Assembly: GCA_963921825.1 (NCBI GenBank) | Contig: OY997592.1 | Span: forward strand, 30,979,730-31,043,729 | Length of the DNA stretch: 64,000 bases | Source of the DNA: Erodium maritimum | Taxonomy: Eukaryota > Streptophyta > Magnoliopsida > Geraniales > Geraniaceae | Direction: 5' to 3' | Shown here: piece after piece, positions 23,060 through 35,426 of the stretch | Position numbering within the stretch: position 1 is the stretch's first letter | How the letters are laid out: every line of letters begins with the position of its first letter | Notes under the pieces: model-generated | Databases searched by the model: none | Told to the model about the DNA's origin: nothing | What the model saw: the letters and a program-made list of their open reading frames with translations, nothing else | Position numbers and translations under genes: made by a program

Positions 23060-24746
23060 TGTTAGTCTTAGTGCCCGTAGTTCAATCCTAAATGTCCAAA
23101 TGTACATATCATCGTTATCAATAAAATTAAAGCGGCTTTATATTACTTATGTGTTGGAGTAATATATCGACGTGTGCTCTGATCTATGCCCACCATGCGA
23201 ATAGAACCATAGATCGAGATAGATCACACTCGATGGGTCCCTAGTCAACAAAGCTTCACTAGAAGCGACTAGTATGAAAGATGGCTCTTTATGGCTTACG
23301 TTCTGTTAGTCATTGGAATGGGATTCCGGAGTCTGATCATAGATATCATGTGGGACATGATATTGGACGACCCGCCCTGAATATGTGCCATAGATTAAGT
23401 CATGAACATATTCAGTGTTGTAGCTTGTCATGTATCCTTAGACCAAAGAGTCTTTGTGATCGCTATGTAGTCAACAACTGAGTTTGACCTGATCCTAACG
23501 TTGTCCGTAACAGGGCTTCCATAACGGCCAGGATTGGCTTGGGGACGGGCTACATGAGTGACACGAAAGACGGCTAAGGGATTTATCCCTCATACTAAGG
23601 TATGGGAAAGATATCGGTTCTCGGCCGCTTGATCGAGAGTGACTGGAAGAATAGCATGGCCATGCACATGATACTGGGTATCATATCTTCAGTCATCTCA
23701 CATATCAAGGAACGGTGATTGAGAATAATAAGGATGACGGCTCTATGCCTTATCTCAATCAGGATATCGGAGATAAAAGGATAATGACAGGGACGACGGA
23801 AAGGTTAGAATCGACAGGGTCGATTCGTTTTGTAGTGTCAGGCAATACTAAAGTCTCGTTAGTTGCCACTTAAATAGGATCAAGTAAAATGAGATTTTAC
23901 GTTGATCTATTGACATGCATAAACCTAAGGGTCACACCGGAGGATGAAACTCATTGACACATTTATGGAGAATGACCAAAAGGGAGTTGTCTCGGGACAT
24001 GACCAAAACTGGGTTTTGGGTCATGTGCCCGTAAGTGAATAGGACTTTACGGATCGAGACAAGGCTTGGAGTCTTGGGATTGATCGCGTCGGATAATGTT
24101 GGACATTTCCGGTATGGAAGGCTTGGAGGCGATGAGCGAATCACGGGACCTCGTTGGAAATGGCCACGGGCCATGTTCCAAGAGGCCCATGAAAGGCCCA
24201 TGCAACCAAGGCCCATGGAACTAATTAATCAAGTCTTGATTAATTAGTACTAAGTAAGCAAGACAAGGATTAAGGTGTTGGTGATTCACCACCTAACCCA
24301 ATCTTGTCTTGCCATACTTTGTCCTATTTACACCTTACTTGACACCATACTTGTCCCATGCCTTTAGTTGGACAAGTATGGGTTTTGTTATGTTTAAGTC
24401 ATCTTTTTTCAACATAACAAACACAAGACAAGAATAGGAAACACATTTTCTCTCCCTCTTCCATGGCCATTTCGGGTTTGGCTAATTTCCACCTCCATGT
24501 TTGTGTTCTTGAGTCCTCAAAGAGAAGAACTACGTGGCTTTGATTCCCATGTGGATACGTAGGCGTCTTGGAGACTCAAGCCAATCATTCGTTAACCGGT
24601 GTTCTTGTTTTGGTAAGAAATAGTGCTGAATTTTTCTCTTGTGAATCTATTCTTTGTTAGTTGTTTCATGGTTTAATCGTCTCTTGGTTTTCATTGATTT
24701 TCCGCTGCGAGTTGGTTCATCTCCAACCCTACCTCGAGACCCAACA
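23060..24746 (+). repeat. Copia 5' LTR
   Basis: Starts TGTTAGTCTTAG and ends CGAGACCCAACA, 1687 bp. Next to it at 24748 stands a primer-binding site, TGGTATCAGAGCC. Confidence 0.93.
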
Positions 24747-24747
24747 G

Positions 24748-24760
24748 TGGTATCAGAGCC
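24748..24760 (+). promoter_or_regulatory. Copia primer-binding site (initiator Met tRNA type)
   Basis: TGGTATCAGAGCC, complementary to the 3' end of plant initiator methionine tRNA, one base after the LTR. The same site recurs at 31513 after the second LTR. Confidence 0.9.
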
Positions 24761-26302
24761 GTGCTACCTTCGGGATTCACAAGACGGTGTTCAAAGTTTC
24801 GGTTTTGCTTGAAAGTTTCGTTTTTGGCATGTTGTTTTGCTAAATTGTTTGATAACATGTTTTAAATTCTTGTTCATGGATTTAATGCATGTAAAATGAA
24901 TTTTTGAAAATTATTTCAAATCTGGAAATTTTGAAATTTTTTTGATTTTTCGGGTCTCGGGAACGGGACTCTCGGGGAGCCGAAACCGGGACCGAACGGG
25001 GCTCCGTTGGACGGAGCTAGGCCAAGCATGACCATTGGATGGTTGATATGCCAAGGCTAAACCTTTTTGTTAGTTATGACGAGTTTGGAACCGTCATGAC
25101 GAACTCGAAGATCAAATGATCAAAAGTTTCATTTTTGAACGGTTTCGATAAACCGAGCATCAAAAAACTTTGAAACTTGGCTATTAATTAAAACCGGAAA
25201 ATCACATGATGTTTGATAACATGCTTGTTTGATAACACGATGTGTGATGTGATGTTGGCATGGTGTACATAATAGCCCCGAGCTCGATTTAATTATTTAT
25301 CGTTTTTCACGGCTTGCGAGCCGTTAGTGTTAGCGTGTAATTATTCTTTCAAGGTGTGGTCGTCGAACCACTTGTTTGTAATATTTATTTATTCCCGACC
25401 TGCGAGTCGTGTATTAAATTGTAATTTTTTGCTCAAGACGAAGAAAGGGCGAAAAGGTCATTTGGTGGCTTTTCGGGTGTTGGCATCGGCTTGGAGTCGG
25501 TGGAGCTCAAGAAGCTAGTAGGAGTTAGTTTAGGGGGCTATTATGTGCACATTTATCGCTTTATGCTTGGTTTAGTTTATGCATGATTAATTCTATGTGT
25601 TTTAGAATTGCATGCTTAACTTTATTTACCGAGCATATCACCTCACATGCAAAGATAAAATTGGAATTTTAATCCTTGTGTGTGAACCCTTAGAACCGTC
25701 ATTGCATTGGATGTAGTTGACGGGTTCAAAGGAAGAATTACATTGGATGTAATTTGAGGCATCATTGCATTTGGAATGTAGTTGATGTGCTCATCGCATC
25801 TAGGATGTGCCAAAGTTTTGAACACAACTGGACAAGTAAAAGCGGGTCATGTCCGATACCTCCCAATCATCAACACCTTACTACCTCCCCGTCCTATGGG
25901 TGTCGTGCGCATTAGCGGAGCATCCATGGGGAAGCGGGGTAGTAGGTTTGGACGACATATGTGGGTGTCGTGCGCATTAGCGGAGCACCTACATAGTGAC
26001 GGGCCATAGTTGAAAATTGGTGGACCCGACTACGATTCTCAGCCTGAGGTTGAGCTAGGGTAACAGATAGGGTAAGCCGTGTACATAAGTACATACCCTA
26101 GCCAAGAGTCACATTGGATGTGATTGGATGGAGTCCTACCTACATAGCTCGATTAAGTGGTGAGCATTAGTTCAGCTTAATCGAGTGAATCAAGGATCTT
26201 GGTTTCAGATTCTAAAGGTTTAGAATTGATTGTTGGTGTTTAAGCTTGATCTTCATAAAATTTATTCAGTTTACTGATTGAATTTTATCTGTTGTAGATC
26301 AA

Positions 26303-29300
26303 ATGGCAAATTCAGCGAACATTAATAGTTTGTCATTAAAAACCATTCTTGACAGGGTCAATCTAAATGGGACAAACTATTTGGACTGGTACAGAATTTT
26401 GAGGATAGTCCTCAAGTCTGAACGCAAAGAATATGTCCTTGACAAGGCTGTCTCTAAGACCATATCAGAGTTACATGAAGTGTCATTAACTGCTGAGAAG
26501 AATATCTCAGGGATCTGGGATCCAAGGATATTCTGATGGTCAACAAGGGAATTGGAAGTGGCAAGGGCTGGGCCCATGCGCACTTGGCAGGAAAGATGAG
26601 ACACCTGAGAATGTCTGCTTCTACTGCCAACAGCCTGGTCATTGGAACCGGGATTACAGGAAGTTCACGGCTGATCTGAAGAAGGGCAGTGGGACTGCGC
26701 CTTCATCAAATAGCCTGGATGATCTGAAGAAGGGCAGTAGGACTGCGCCTTCATCAGGAAACCTGGATGATCTAAGGAAGGGCGGTGGGACCGTGCCTTC
26801 ATTCGGTATTAACTCTATAGAGCTACATCTCTCTACTTCCGAAGATTCATGGGTATTAGATACCAGGACTGAATCTCACACATGCACTTATATATGGTGG
26901 CTGAAAGTAGGAGAGGTTTGGAAAGCACGAAGTGGACCTCAGAGTTGTGGCAACTGCTGTAGGATCCATGAGTCTTGCTTTGCCAAGTGGCCTTGTCTTA
27001 GTATTGTATAATGTATATTGCATACCTACTTTTAGTAGGAATATTATATCTGTATCCGTGTTTGACAAGGAAGGATATAATGTTAATATTGGAAATGGAG
27101 TTTTCAATGTTTTATGCAATGATATGTTTTATACAAGTACTGACTTGGTTGGAGGATTGTACATATTAGATATGGGTAACAATGCCTCAAGTTCTATATA
27201 TTCCGTTAACACCAAGAGGTCTAAATCCAACGATTTAAACCTAACTCTGTTAAGGCACTGTCATCTAGGTCGCATAAACAAGAAGCACCTATCAGCACTT
27301 CAGAAGTGCGGACTTTCAGGTTCATTCGAATTCCATTCGATCGATAGGTGCAAGGTTTGTTTGATGGGCAAAATGACTAAAGTGCCCTTTTATCGATCGT
27401 GATGAAAGGGCGGGTGAATTATTGGGGCTGATACACTCGAATGTGTGTAGATCAATAAGTTCACTTGCCAGGAGGGGTTTTAGCTACTTTATCAGATTTA
27501 CTGATGATTACAGTAAATATGGTTATGTCTATTCGCTGAGACATAAGTCTGAAGCTTTTGATAAATTCAAAGAGTTTAAGACTAAAGTAGAAAACCAGCT
27601 CGACAAAGGTATTAAGGCACTTCGATTGGATCGAGGTGGAAAATACTTGACCACAGAGTTATTAGATCATCTAAAAGAGAATGGGATCCTTTTGGAATGG
27701 ACTCCTCTTGGGACACTGTAGATGAAAGGTGTAGCCAAACGGAGAAATCGGACATTGTTAGACAATGGTCCGTTCCATTATTAGTTGGACTGATCTCCCA
27801 ATCTCTTTCTGGGGTTATGCTCTAGAGACGACCGCATTCATAGTGAATCGGGCTTCGACGAAGGGTGTGGAAGGGACACCATTTTAAAATGGTACGGGAT
27901 GATGCCCGCTTTGTCCTTCCTAAAGATTTGTGGTTGCGAGGCTTATGTGAAACATTTGGTTTCGACTAAGCTCGAACCAAGATCTGAGATATGCACCTTC
28001 GTGTGGTGTCCCAAAGCAACAAGGGGATACTATTTCTACAATCCCAGTGAGAACATGGTGTTCGTCGCATGGGGTGGGGTCTTTATGGAAAAGGAGTTTT
28101 GTTTCCAAAGACGTCATTGGGAGGACTGTGCATCTCGAAGAAATTCAGGATGGTACAGATCTGTCTAAACCAATTGGCAACCCAGTAGAAAGGAGCCAGA
28201 GATTGTCGTAGAGTAAGAACCAATTCCTGTTACAATTCCGAAAGGTCCAAGGCGATTTGAAAGGATCAATCTTCCACCTCCAAGATATGGTATCCGGAGG
28301 TGACAATGAAGTCATGGTGGATCACGATGATCCAGCCACCTTTCAGGAAGTCGTGGATGGGCCCAACTCCGAGTTATGGCTGGGAGCCATGAGGGAGGAA
28401 ATGCAATCCATGTCGGACAACCGAGTCTGGGAACCGGTTGATCCCATCAATGGTGTGAGGACCATCGGATGCAAATGTATCTTCAAGGTGAAGATGGACA
28501 TGGATGGCAACCCTCTGACCTACAAAGCTCAACTGGTGGCGAAAGGTTATAGGCATGGATTGACTATGAGAAAACCTTCTCCTTAGTGGCTATGGTCAAA
28601 ATCGATCCAAATTCTTCTTGACATAACTGCGTATCATAATTACGAGATATGGCAAGTGGATGTCAAAACCGCTTTCCTAAATGGAAATTTGACTGAGTAC
28701 GTTTGTATGTCTCGGCCCAAAGGTTTTGACGATCCGAAGAATAAAGGAAAGATTTATAAGTTGTTGAAATCCATTTATGGATTGAAACGAACTTCTCGGA
28801 GTTGGATCCTTCGTTTTGATGAAGCTGTAATTGGATTTGGCTTAATCAAGAATGAGGATGAATCTTGCGTTTATAAGAAGGCTAGTGGGAGCAAGATTAC
28901 CTTTCTAGTTCTCATTGAAAACGACATCCCAACCTTGCACGAGACTAAAGCTTGGTTGAGGAAGTGTTTTTCAATAAAGGACTTAGGCGATGCTTCTTAT
29001 ATCTTAAGGATTCAGATATGTAGAGATCGCACCAAGAGGGTCTTGGATTTAAGTCAGGGAACCTATGTGAACAAGGCATTGAGTAGGTTCTTAATGCTCG
29101 ATTCAAAGAAAGGACTCTTACCCACTAGTCATGGCATTCATCTCAGCAAGACTCAGTGTCCTAAGACACCTGATGAGCTGAAAAGGATGATGAGAATCCT
29201 ATGCGCCTGGGGGCAGGATCGATCATATATGCCATGACATGTATGAGACCAGACGTCTCGTAAGCCTTATGTTGTACCAGTAGACATCATTCTAACCCGG

Positions 29301-29780
29301 GGGAAAGATGATGCTGAACTAGTCGTCGAAGGATGAGTAGACGCTAGTTTTCCAAGACAAATCCAGATGACTTTAGAAGTCAATCAGGATATGTGTTTAC
29401 GCTGAATGGCAGAGCTTTAGCTGGGAAAGCGTAAAGCAAGATACCATTGCCGAATCTACGACAGAGGCCAAGTACATGGATGCTGCAGAGGCAGCTAAGG
29501 AGGCTATGTGGATTTGGAAATTCATGGCAGGGCTGGGTGTAATTAAAAACCCATCCAGTCCGGTGAATCCATTTTGCGACAACACAAGGGCCATTGCGCA
29601 AGCTAAAAGCCTAGATCGCATAACAAATCCAAACATGTACTGCGGCGTATCCACCTCATCAGATAAATACTGAACTGAGGTGAAGTGAAGATAACCGATA
29701 TTGCAACAGATGATAACATAGCCAACCCTTTGACTAAGGCAGTGTCACTGCCTGAACATGTTAGACATGTAAAGTCGATG
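26303..29780 (+). pseudogene. Copia polyprotein fossil (gag, integrase, RT, RNase H)
   Basis: Recognisable parts in copia order are a gag start at 26303 (LNGTNYLDWYRILRIVL), a zinc-knuckle-like CFYCQQPGHW near 26610, a GAG-pre-integrase region about 27250-27400, integrase core traces about 27420-28120, reverse transcriptase about 28340-29160 (DVKTAFLNGNL, then IYGLKRTSRSW) and an RNase H trace about 29460-29660. The frame is broken roughly a dozen times, so it is a fossil. I do not assign a lineage within copia. Confidence 0.88.
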
Positions 29781-29809
29781 GGGACATATTGGAGTTTAGA
29801 TTGGAACTA

Positions 29810-29824
29810 GGGCAAGTGGGAGAT
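29810..29824 (+). promoter_or_regulatory. Copia polypurine tract
   Basis: A purine-rich stretch, GGGCAAGTGGGAGA, directly before the second LTR. It is the expected plus-strand primer site. Confidence 0.8.
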
Positions 29825-31511
29825 TGTTAGTCTTAGTGCCCGTAGTTCAATCCTAAATGTCCAAATGTACATATCATCGTTAGCAATAAAATTAAAGCGG
29901 CTTTATATTACTTATGTGTTGGAGTAATATATCGACGTGTGCTCTGATCTATGCCCACCATGCGAATAGAACCATAGATCGAGATAGATCACACTCGATG
30001 GGTCCCTAGTCAACAAAGCTTCACTAGAAGCGACTAGTATGAAAGATGGCTCTTTATGGCTTACGTTCTGTTAGTCATTGGAATGGGATTCCGGAGTCTG
30101 ATCATAGATATCATGTGGGACATGATATTGGACGACCCGCCCTGAATATGTGCCATAGATTAAGTCATGAACATATTCAGTGTTGTAGCTTGTCATGTAT
30201 CCTTAGACCAAAGAGTCTTTGTGATCGCTATGTAGTCAACAACTGAGTTTGACCTGATCCTAACGTTGTCCGTAACAGGGCTTCCATAACGGCCAGGATT
30301 GGCTTGGGGACGGGCTACATGAGTGACACGAAAGACGGCTAAGGGATTTATCCCTCATACTAAGGTATGGGAAAGATATCGGTTCTCGGCCGCTTGATCG
30401 AGAGTGACTGGAAGAATAGCATGGCCATGCACATGATACTGGGTATCATATCTTCAGTCATCTCACATATCAAGGAACGGTGATTGAGAATAATAAGGAT
30501 GACGGCTCTATGCCTTATCTCAATCAGGATATCGGAGATAAAAGGATAATGACAGGGACGACGGAAAGGTTAGAATCGACAGGGTCGATTCGTTTTGTAG
30601 TGTCAGGCAATACTAAAGTCTCGTTAGTTGCCACTTAAATAGGATCAAGTAAAATGAGATTTTACGTTGATCTATTGACATGCATAAACCTAAGGGTCAC
30701 ACCGGAGGATGAAACTCATTGACACATTTATGGAGAATGACCAAAAGGGAGTTGTCTCGGGACATGACCAAAACTGGGTTTTGGGTCATGTGCCCGTAAG
30801 TGAATAGGACTTTACGGATCGAGACAAGGCTTGGAGTCTTGGGATTGATCGCGTCGGATAATGTTGGACATTTCCGGTATGGAAGGCTTGGAGGCGATGA
30901 GCGAATCACGGGACCTCGTTGGAAATGGCCACGGGCCATGTTCCAAGAGGCCCATGAAAGGCCCATGCAACCAAGGCCCATGGAACTAATTAATCAAGTC
31001 TTGATTAATTAGTACTAAGTAAGCAAGACAAGGATTAAGGTGTTGGTGATTCACCACCTAACCCAATCTTGTCTTGCCATACTTTGTCCTATTTACACCT
31101 TACTTGACACCATACTTGTCCCATGCCTTTAGTTGGACAAGTATGGGTTTTGTTATGTTTAAGTCATCTTTTTTCAACATAACAAACACAAGACAAGAAT
31201 AGGAAACACATTTTCTCTCCCTCTTCCATGGCCATTTCGGGTTTGGCTAATTTCCACCTCCATGTTTGTGTTCTTGAGTCCTCAAAGAGAAGAACTACGT
31301 GGCTTTGATTCCCATGTGGATACGTAGGCGTCTTGGAGACTCAAGCCAATCATTCGTTAACCGGTGTTCTTGTTTTGGTAAGAAATAGTGCTGAATTTTT
31401 CTCTTGTGAATCTATTCTTTGTTAGTTGTTTCATGGTTTAATCGTCTCTTGGTTTTCATTGATTTTCCGCTGCGAGTTGGTTCATCTCCAACCCTACCTC
31501 GAGACCCAACA
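29825..31511 (+). repeat. Copia second (middle) LTR
   Basis: 1687 bp, nearly identical to 23060-24746. A polypurine tract precedes it and a primer-binding site follows it, so it is 3' LTR to its left and 5' LTR to its right. Confidence 0.93.
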
Positions 31512-32402
31512 GTGGTATCAGAGCCGTGCTACCTTCGGGATTCACAAGACGGTGTTCAAAGTTTCGGTTTTGCTTGAAAGTTTCGTTTTTGGCATGTTGT
31601 TTTGCTAAATTGTTTGATAACATGTTTTAAATTCTTGTTCATGGATTTAATGCATGTAAAATGAATTTTTGAAAATTATTTCAAATCTGGAAATTTTGAA
31701 ATTTTTTTGATTTTTCGGGTCTCGGGAACGGGACTCTCGGGGAGCCGAAACCGGGACCGAACGGGGCTCCGTTGGACGGAGCTAGGCCAAGCATGACCAT
31801 TGGATGGTTGATATGCCAAGGCTAAACCTTTTTGTTAGTTATGACGAGTTTGGAACCGTCATGACGAACTCGAAGATCAAATGATCAAAAGTTTCATTTT
31901 TGAACGGTTTCGATAAACCGAGCATCAAAAAACTTTGAAACTTGGCTATTAATTAAAACCGGAAAATCACATGATGTTTGATAACATGCTTGTTTGATAA
32001 CACGATGTGTGATGTGATGTTGGCATGGTGTACATAATAGCCCCGAGCTCGATTTAATTATTTATCGTTTTTCACGGCTTGCGAGCCGTTAGTGTTAGCG
32101 TGTAATTATTCTTTCAAGGTGTGGTCGTCGAACCACTTGTTTGTAATATTTATTTATTCCCGACCTGCGAGTCGTGTATTAAATTGTAATTTTTTGCTCA
32201 AGACGAAGAAAGGGCGAAAAGGTCATTTGGTGGCTTTTCGGGTGTTGGCATCGGCTTGGAGTCGGTGGAGCTCAAGAAGCTAGTAGGAGTTAGTTTAGGG
32301 GGCTATTATGTGCACATTTATCGCTTTATGCTTGGTTTAGTTTATGCAGGATTAATTCTATGTGTTTTAGAATTGCATGCTTAACTTTATTTACCGAGCA
32401 TA
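31512..32402 (+). repeat. Duplicated copia leader, truncated
   Basis: Near-identical copy of 24747-25637 (PBS and untranslated leader). It stops before gag and is joined directly to the 3' part of a third LTR. Confidence 0.9.
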
Positions 32403-32406
32403 CTTT

Positions 32407-32856
32407 CCCAATCTTGTCTTGCCATACTTTGTCCTATTTACACCTTACTTGACACCATACTTGTCCCATGCCTTTAGTTGGACAAGTATGGGTTTTGTTA
32501 TGTTTAAGTCATCTTTTTTCAACATAACAAACACAAGACAAGAATAGGAAACCCATTTTCTCTCCCTCTTCCATGGCCATTTCGGGTTTGGCTAGTTTCC
32601 ACCTCCATGTTTGTGTTCTTGAGTCCTCAAAGAGAAGAACTACGTGGCTTTGATTCCCATGTGGATACGTAGGCGTCTTGGAGACTCAAGCCAATCATTC
32701 GTTAACCGGTGTTCTTGTTTTGGTAAGAAATAGTGCTGAATTTTTCTCTTGTGAATCTATTCTTTGTTAGTTGTTTCATGGTTTAATCGTCTCTTGGTTT
32801 TCATTGATTTTCCGCTGCGAGTTGGTTCATCTCCAACCCTACCTCGAGACCCAACA
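32407..32856 (+). repeat. Copia third LTR, 3' 450 bp only
   Basis: Matches about 24297-24746 with roughly two differences and ends in the same CCAACA. The GTACA target duplication follows at once. Confidence 0.9.
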
Positions 32857-33399
32857 GTACAAACCACCCCTTATTGTGCAAACTACGAACCAATCTGAGA
32901 CATAGGATCCCCCCAAAGTGATGTCAGCAGAGCGCACTAGATGCTGACACGTGGACAATAAATATATAAAGCACCACCCTTATTGTGCAAACTACGAACT
33001 CACCAGGTGCTGACACGTGGCACGCACAGTGCTAATAGGTTGCGCAGCATGGTGCTAATAGTTTAGCACAAATGCAAACTATCAGCACTGTACGCGGCAC
33101 GTGTCAGCACCTGGTGAGTTCGTAGTTTGCACAATAAGGGTGGTTTTTACTGGATAACTACCCTATATATATATATAACCACTTTCAAGAGTTACCCTTT
33201 CAAATTGCTACTTGGTACCCGATTCTTGTCCATTGGATCAAGCTGATCCAAAGACTATAAAACCAAGTGGTACAAAATCGTAAATATCTAGAACTTATAA
33301 TTTCTTTTTGTAATTTTACTTACTCTAAGGGCGTTCTGGTCTTTTCCCATTTGTGTTTCATCCTAACCCTAATTATAACCTTCTGTCTCATTATTCACT

Positions 33400-33870
33400 C
33401 ACACCCACAAAAATTTGCCTTCGAGCTACACCTCGCCTCACGCTGCCGCACCTCGCCTCACGCCGCCGCACCTCTTCCATGTTCCACGCCGCCCTCCATG
33501 TCGTGTTTCTCTTACCGGAGCAACCACACCAGCTGTTCCATCCACGGTCTCGACTTCCGCCGCCCTCCGCAGCTCCGGATAGACGACACACCTTCGTCGT
33601 GGGCATCTCGTGGATGCAGATCGCCCAGAAGACGCGTTTCAGAGCCGCCGCTGCGCTCTACTACCCACCGCACCACCGTCTGCAAACAGAGAGAGGAGCT
33701 CCACACCCTACCGTGCCACTGTCGCCACACCTGGACTCGCCACGCCCGAGCACATCGTAAAGCTTCTACCCGATCTGCCATCACCTACCCCTGCTCAGAT
33801 CTGCCGCGAGACGCCATCACGATCCCGGAAACCCGAAGTACGCGTTGAAGGTTTGACTTTATATTTCCTT
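33400..33870 (+). other. GC-rich gene-like block inside the long-TIR element
   Basis: About 470 bp, much richer in GC than its surroundings, with tandem CACCTCGCCTCACG-like units near 33427-33470. Open frames exist on both strands (for example 33267-33848 on plus), but none resembles a family I know; they are Arg, Ser, Pro and Thr rich, as expected from composition. It could be a captured first exon and leader of a host gene. I do not call a coding gene. Confidence 0.4.
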
Positions 33871-34119
33871 TTCTCTGTGTAAATTCTTCCAATGGTACTT
33901 TGAAGCATGTGGATTCCATTTTTGTTGACTCTATGTGTTTGTGTGAAACCTGAAGTACCTAATTTCTGTGATTTTTAGGCCTCCAATGTCGTTTCGTTGA
34001 TTTTTAGGGTTCTACCTTGTTTTGTTGTTGCATTGTGCTCATGGTATATTTTTGTTGCCAATCTACTCTGTTTCTATTTTATTTTATTTTCCTGCTTTTT
34101 TGATGTTATGGATAGAGAT

Positions 34120-35080
34120 CTGCAACGTTTAGAGTAAATTTTTGTAATCTCTGTAACTATCAAGGTATTTTTTTGTAACTACTAAGGATGATTTTTTGTA
34201 ATCTTTATAATTGTTAGGGTATATTTTTGCAACTAACTGTTAAGTTATATTTTTTCAATCACCTGTTAGTGTATTTTTTTCTGGAATTTTCATTGTAGAT
34301 TTGTGTAACTCTTAGGTATCTTTACACGTAATTGTTAGTTTTTTTTGCAACTAATTTTTATATTGTTTTCCTGTAATTGTCAGTCTAGATTTCTGTAACT
34401 CTTGGTGTACATTTATGTAATTATATGGGTTTATTTCTGCAACGGTCTGTGAATTAAATTTAAAGTTATAACTCCGGCCAAGATACAAATACAGACTGGT
34501 TTTAAGTGTTTATGTCGATTGTCAAGTGCTAATTTGGGTTATGGATTTGAATTTCGATTTGATGTTTGTTGGAGCTTGCAGATGGAGGAGGTCTGGAGAA
34601 GTGTGCTTGTAGGTCTCGGTTTCGGCAGTCTGGCCTGGTTGTGTAAAGTTTAGGGTATTGTTATGTAACTTGTCATATAAAATTCTGTAACTCAAATGTT
34701 GGTGTATTTATTTGCAAGTCATACAGTCTTGTAACTTTCAGTGCATTTTTCTGTAATATTTCCGTAAATTTTGTGTAACTTTCAGCCAAACTTCTGTAAT
34801 TGTAAGGGTATTTTCCTGTAACTTATTGTAATACTGTAACTCAAAGTGTAAAGCTCTGAAACACCATTATAAAACTTCTGTAACATTGATATAGTATTTT
34901 TTGAATTTCTCTTCTAACTGTCTGTATCTTGAAGTATAAATTTCTGTAACATATTGTTTTTTATTTCTGAAACTCAAAGGGTAAAGATCTATAATATTAT
35001 GTATAAAAATCTATAACCTCGGTATAAAATTTGTAACATCAAATATAAATTTCCGTAATATTGTATAAAGTATTCTATAA
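34120..35080 (+). repeat. Degenerate repeat of TTTCTGTAACT-like units
   Basis: More than thirty loosely spaced copies of CTGTAAC, TTGTAAC or TTGTAAT with T-rich lead-ins, about every 20-35 bp, across nearly 1 kb. A similar but weaker pattern occurs in the related element (about 37020-37090). Confidence 0.7.
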
Positions 35081-35364
35081 TAGTAATAAATTTTAAAAAC
35101 AATTGAAATTTCGAATTAAAAAAAATATTATTTTTATTTATTTTTAAATAAAATATTTATAAAAATCAGATCTAAAAAAACATTGCAGTAATATTTTTAA
35201 GTAGACAAGGTTACCAAACTACCCTTTTACATATTTTTCCATTTATTGTTAGGATAATTATTGCTGAAATTATATAGCCATTAGATATTAAAATTGGGTG
35301 GTTAAGGTTTGGGTAATAATTTAAGGTTAGGTAACAACATAAAGTGGGGTAACATGTGAATGTG

Positions 35365-35367
<3 letters not shown>

Positions 35368-35424
<57 letters not shown>
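35368..35424. repeat. (TA)n microsatellite, 57 bp
   Basis: Pure TA dinucleotides between the long-TIR element and the second foldback element. Confidence 0.95.

Positions 35425-35426
<2 letters not shown>

Larger units (their letters stand above)
23060..32856 (+). mobile_element. Ty1/copia element with three LTR copies, fossil coding region
   Basis: Layout: LTR 23060-24746, internal 24747-29824, LTR 29825-31511, partial internal 31512-32402, 3' part of an LTR 32407-32856. GTACA flanks the whole unit (23055-23059 and 32857-32861), so all three LTRs lie within one insertion. The two full LTRs are both 1687 bp with about one difference. The adjoining leader is duplicated too, about 2.58 kb in all at an exact 6765-bp offset. 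The polyprotein order (gag, integrase, reverse transcriptase, RNase H) is copia. Very recent by LTR identity, yet the coding region is broken about a dozen times. Confidence 0.93.
23041..33163. mobile_element. MITE with long inverted termini, split by the copia element
   Basis: The left piece is 23041-23059 (AGGGTTGGAATCAGGTACA); the rest lies at 32862-33163. Read inward from the right end it begins GGGTAGTTATCCAGTAAAAA, then CCACCCTTATTGTGCAAACT, aligning with the left terminus plus CCACCCCTTATTGTGCAAAC after 32862. A second inverted pair with CACCAGGTGCTGACACGTG lies at 32999-33030 and 33090-33120. The MITE itself is about 320 bp, is flanked by (TA)n on both sides, and was interrupted by the copia insertion at GTACA. 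Confidence 0.72.
33178..35367 (+). mobile_element. Long-TIR, Mutator-like non-autonomous element with gene-like block
   Basis: It sits between two (TA)n runs. The left end reads CCACTTTCAAGAGTTACCC; the right end read inward begins GAGCACATTCACATGTTACC. Resemblance continues weakly for about 200 bp (an ATTGGATC-like and ATCTAATGGC region, then AAGGGCGTTCTGG against AAGGGTAGTTTGG). Long divergent TIRs of this kind suggest a Mutator-like element. Inside, 33400-33870 is GC-rich, open in several frames and gene-like, followed by a splice-like AAGGTTTGAC and about 1 kb of AT-rich TGTAAC repeats. No transposase was found. A Pack-MULE carrying a captured gene piece is one reading; the superfamily is not certain. 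Confidence 0.45.

Noticed and set aside
24748-24760. Possible tRNA fragment (TGGTATCAGAGCC)
   Set aside because: It sits just after an LTR and is the complement of a tRNA 3' end, so it is a primer-binding site; no tRNA fold is present. The same applies at 31513, 53995 and 61845.
33267-33848. 193-codon open frame in the GC-rich block
   Set aside because: Composition-driven Arg/Ser/Thr/Pro-rich translation, with other frames also open in the same place. No known domain, so not called as a gene.
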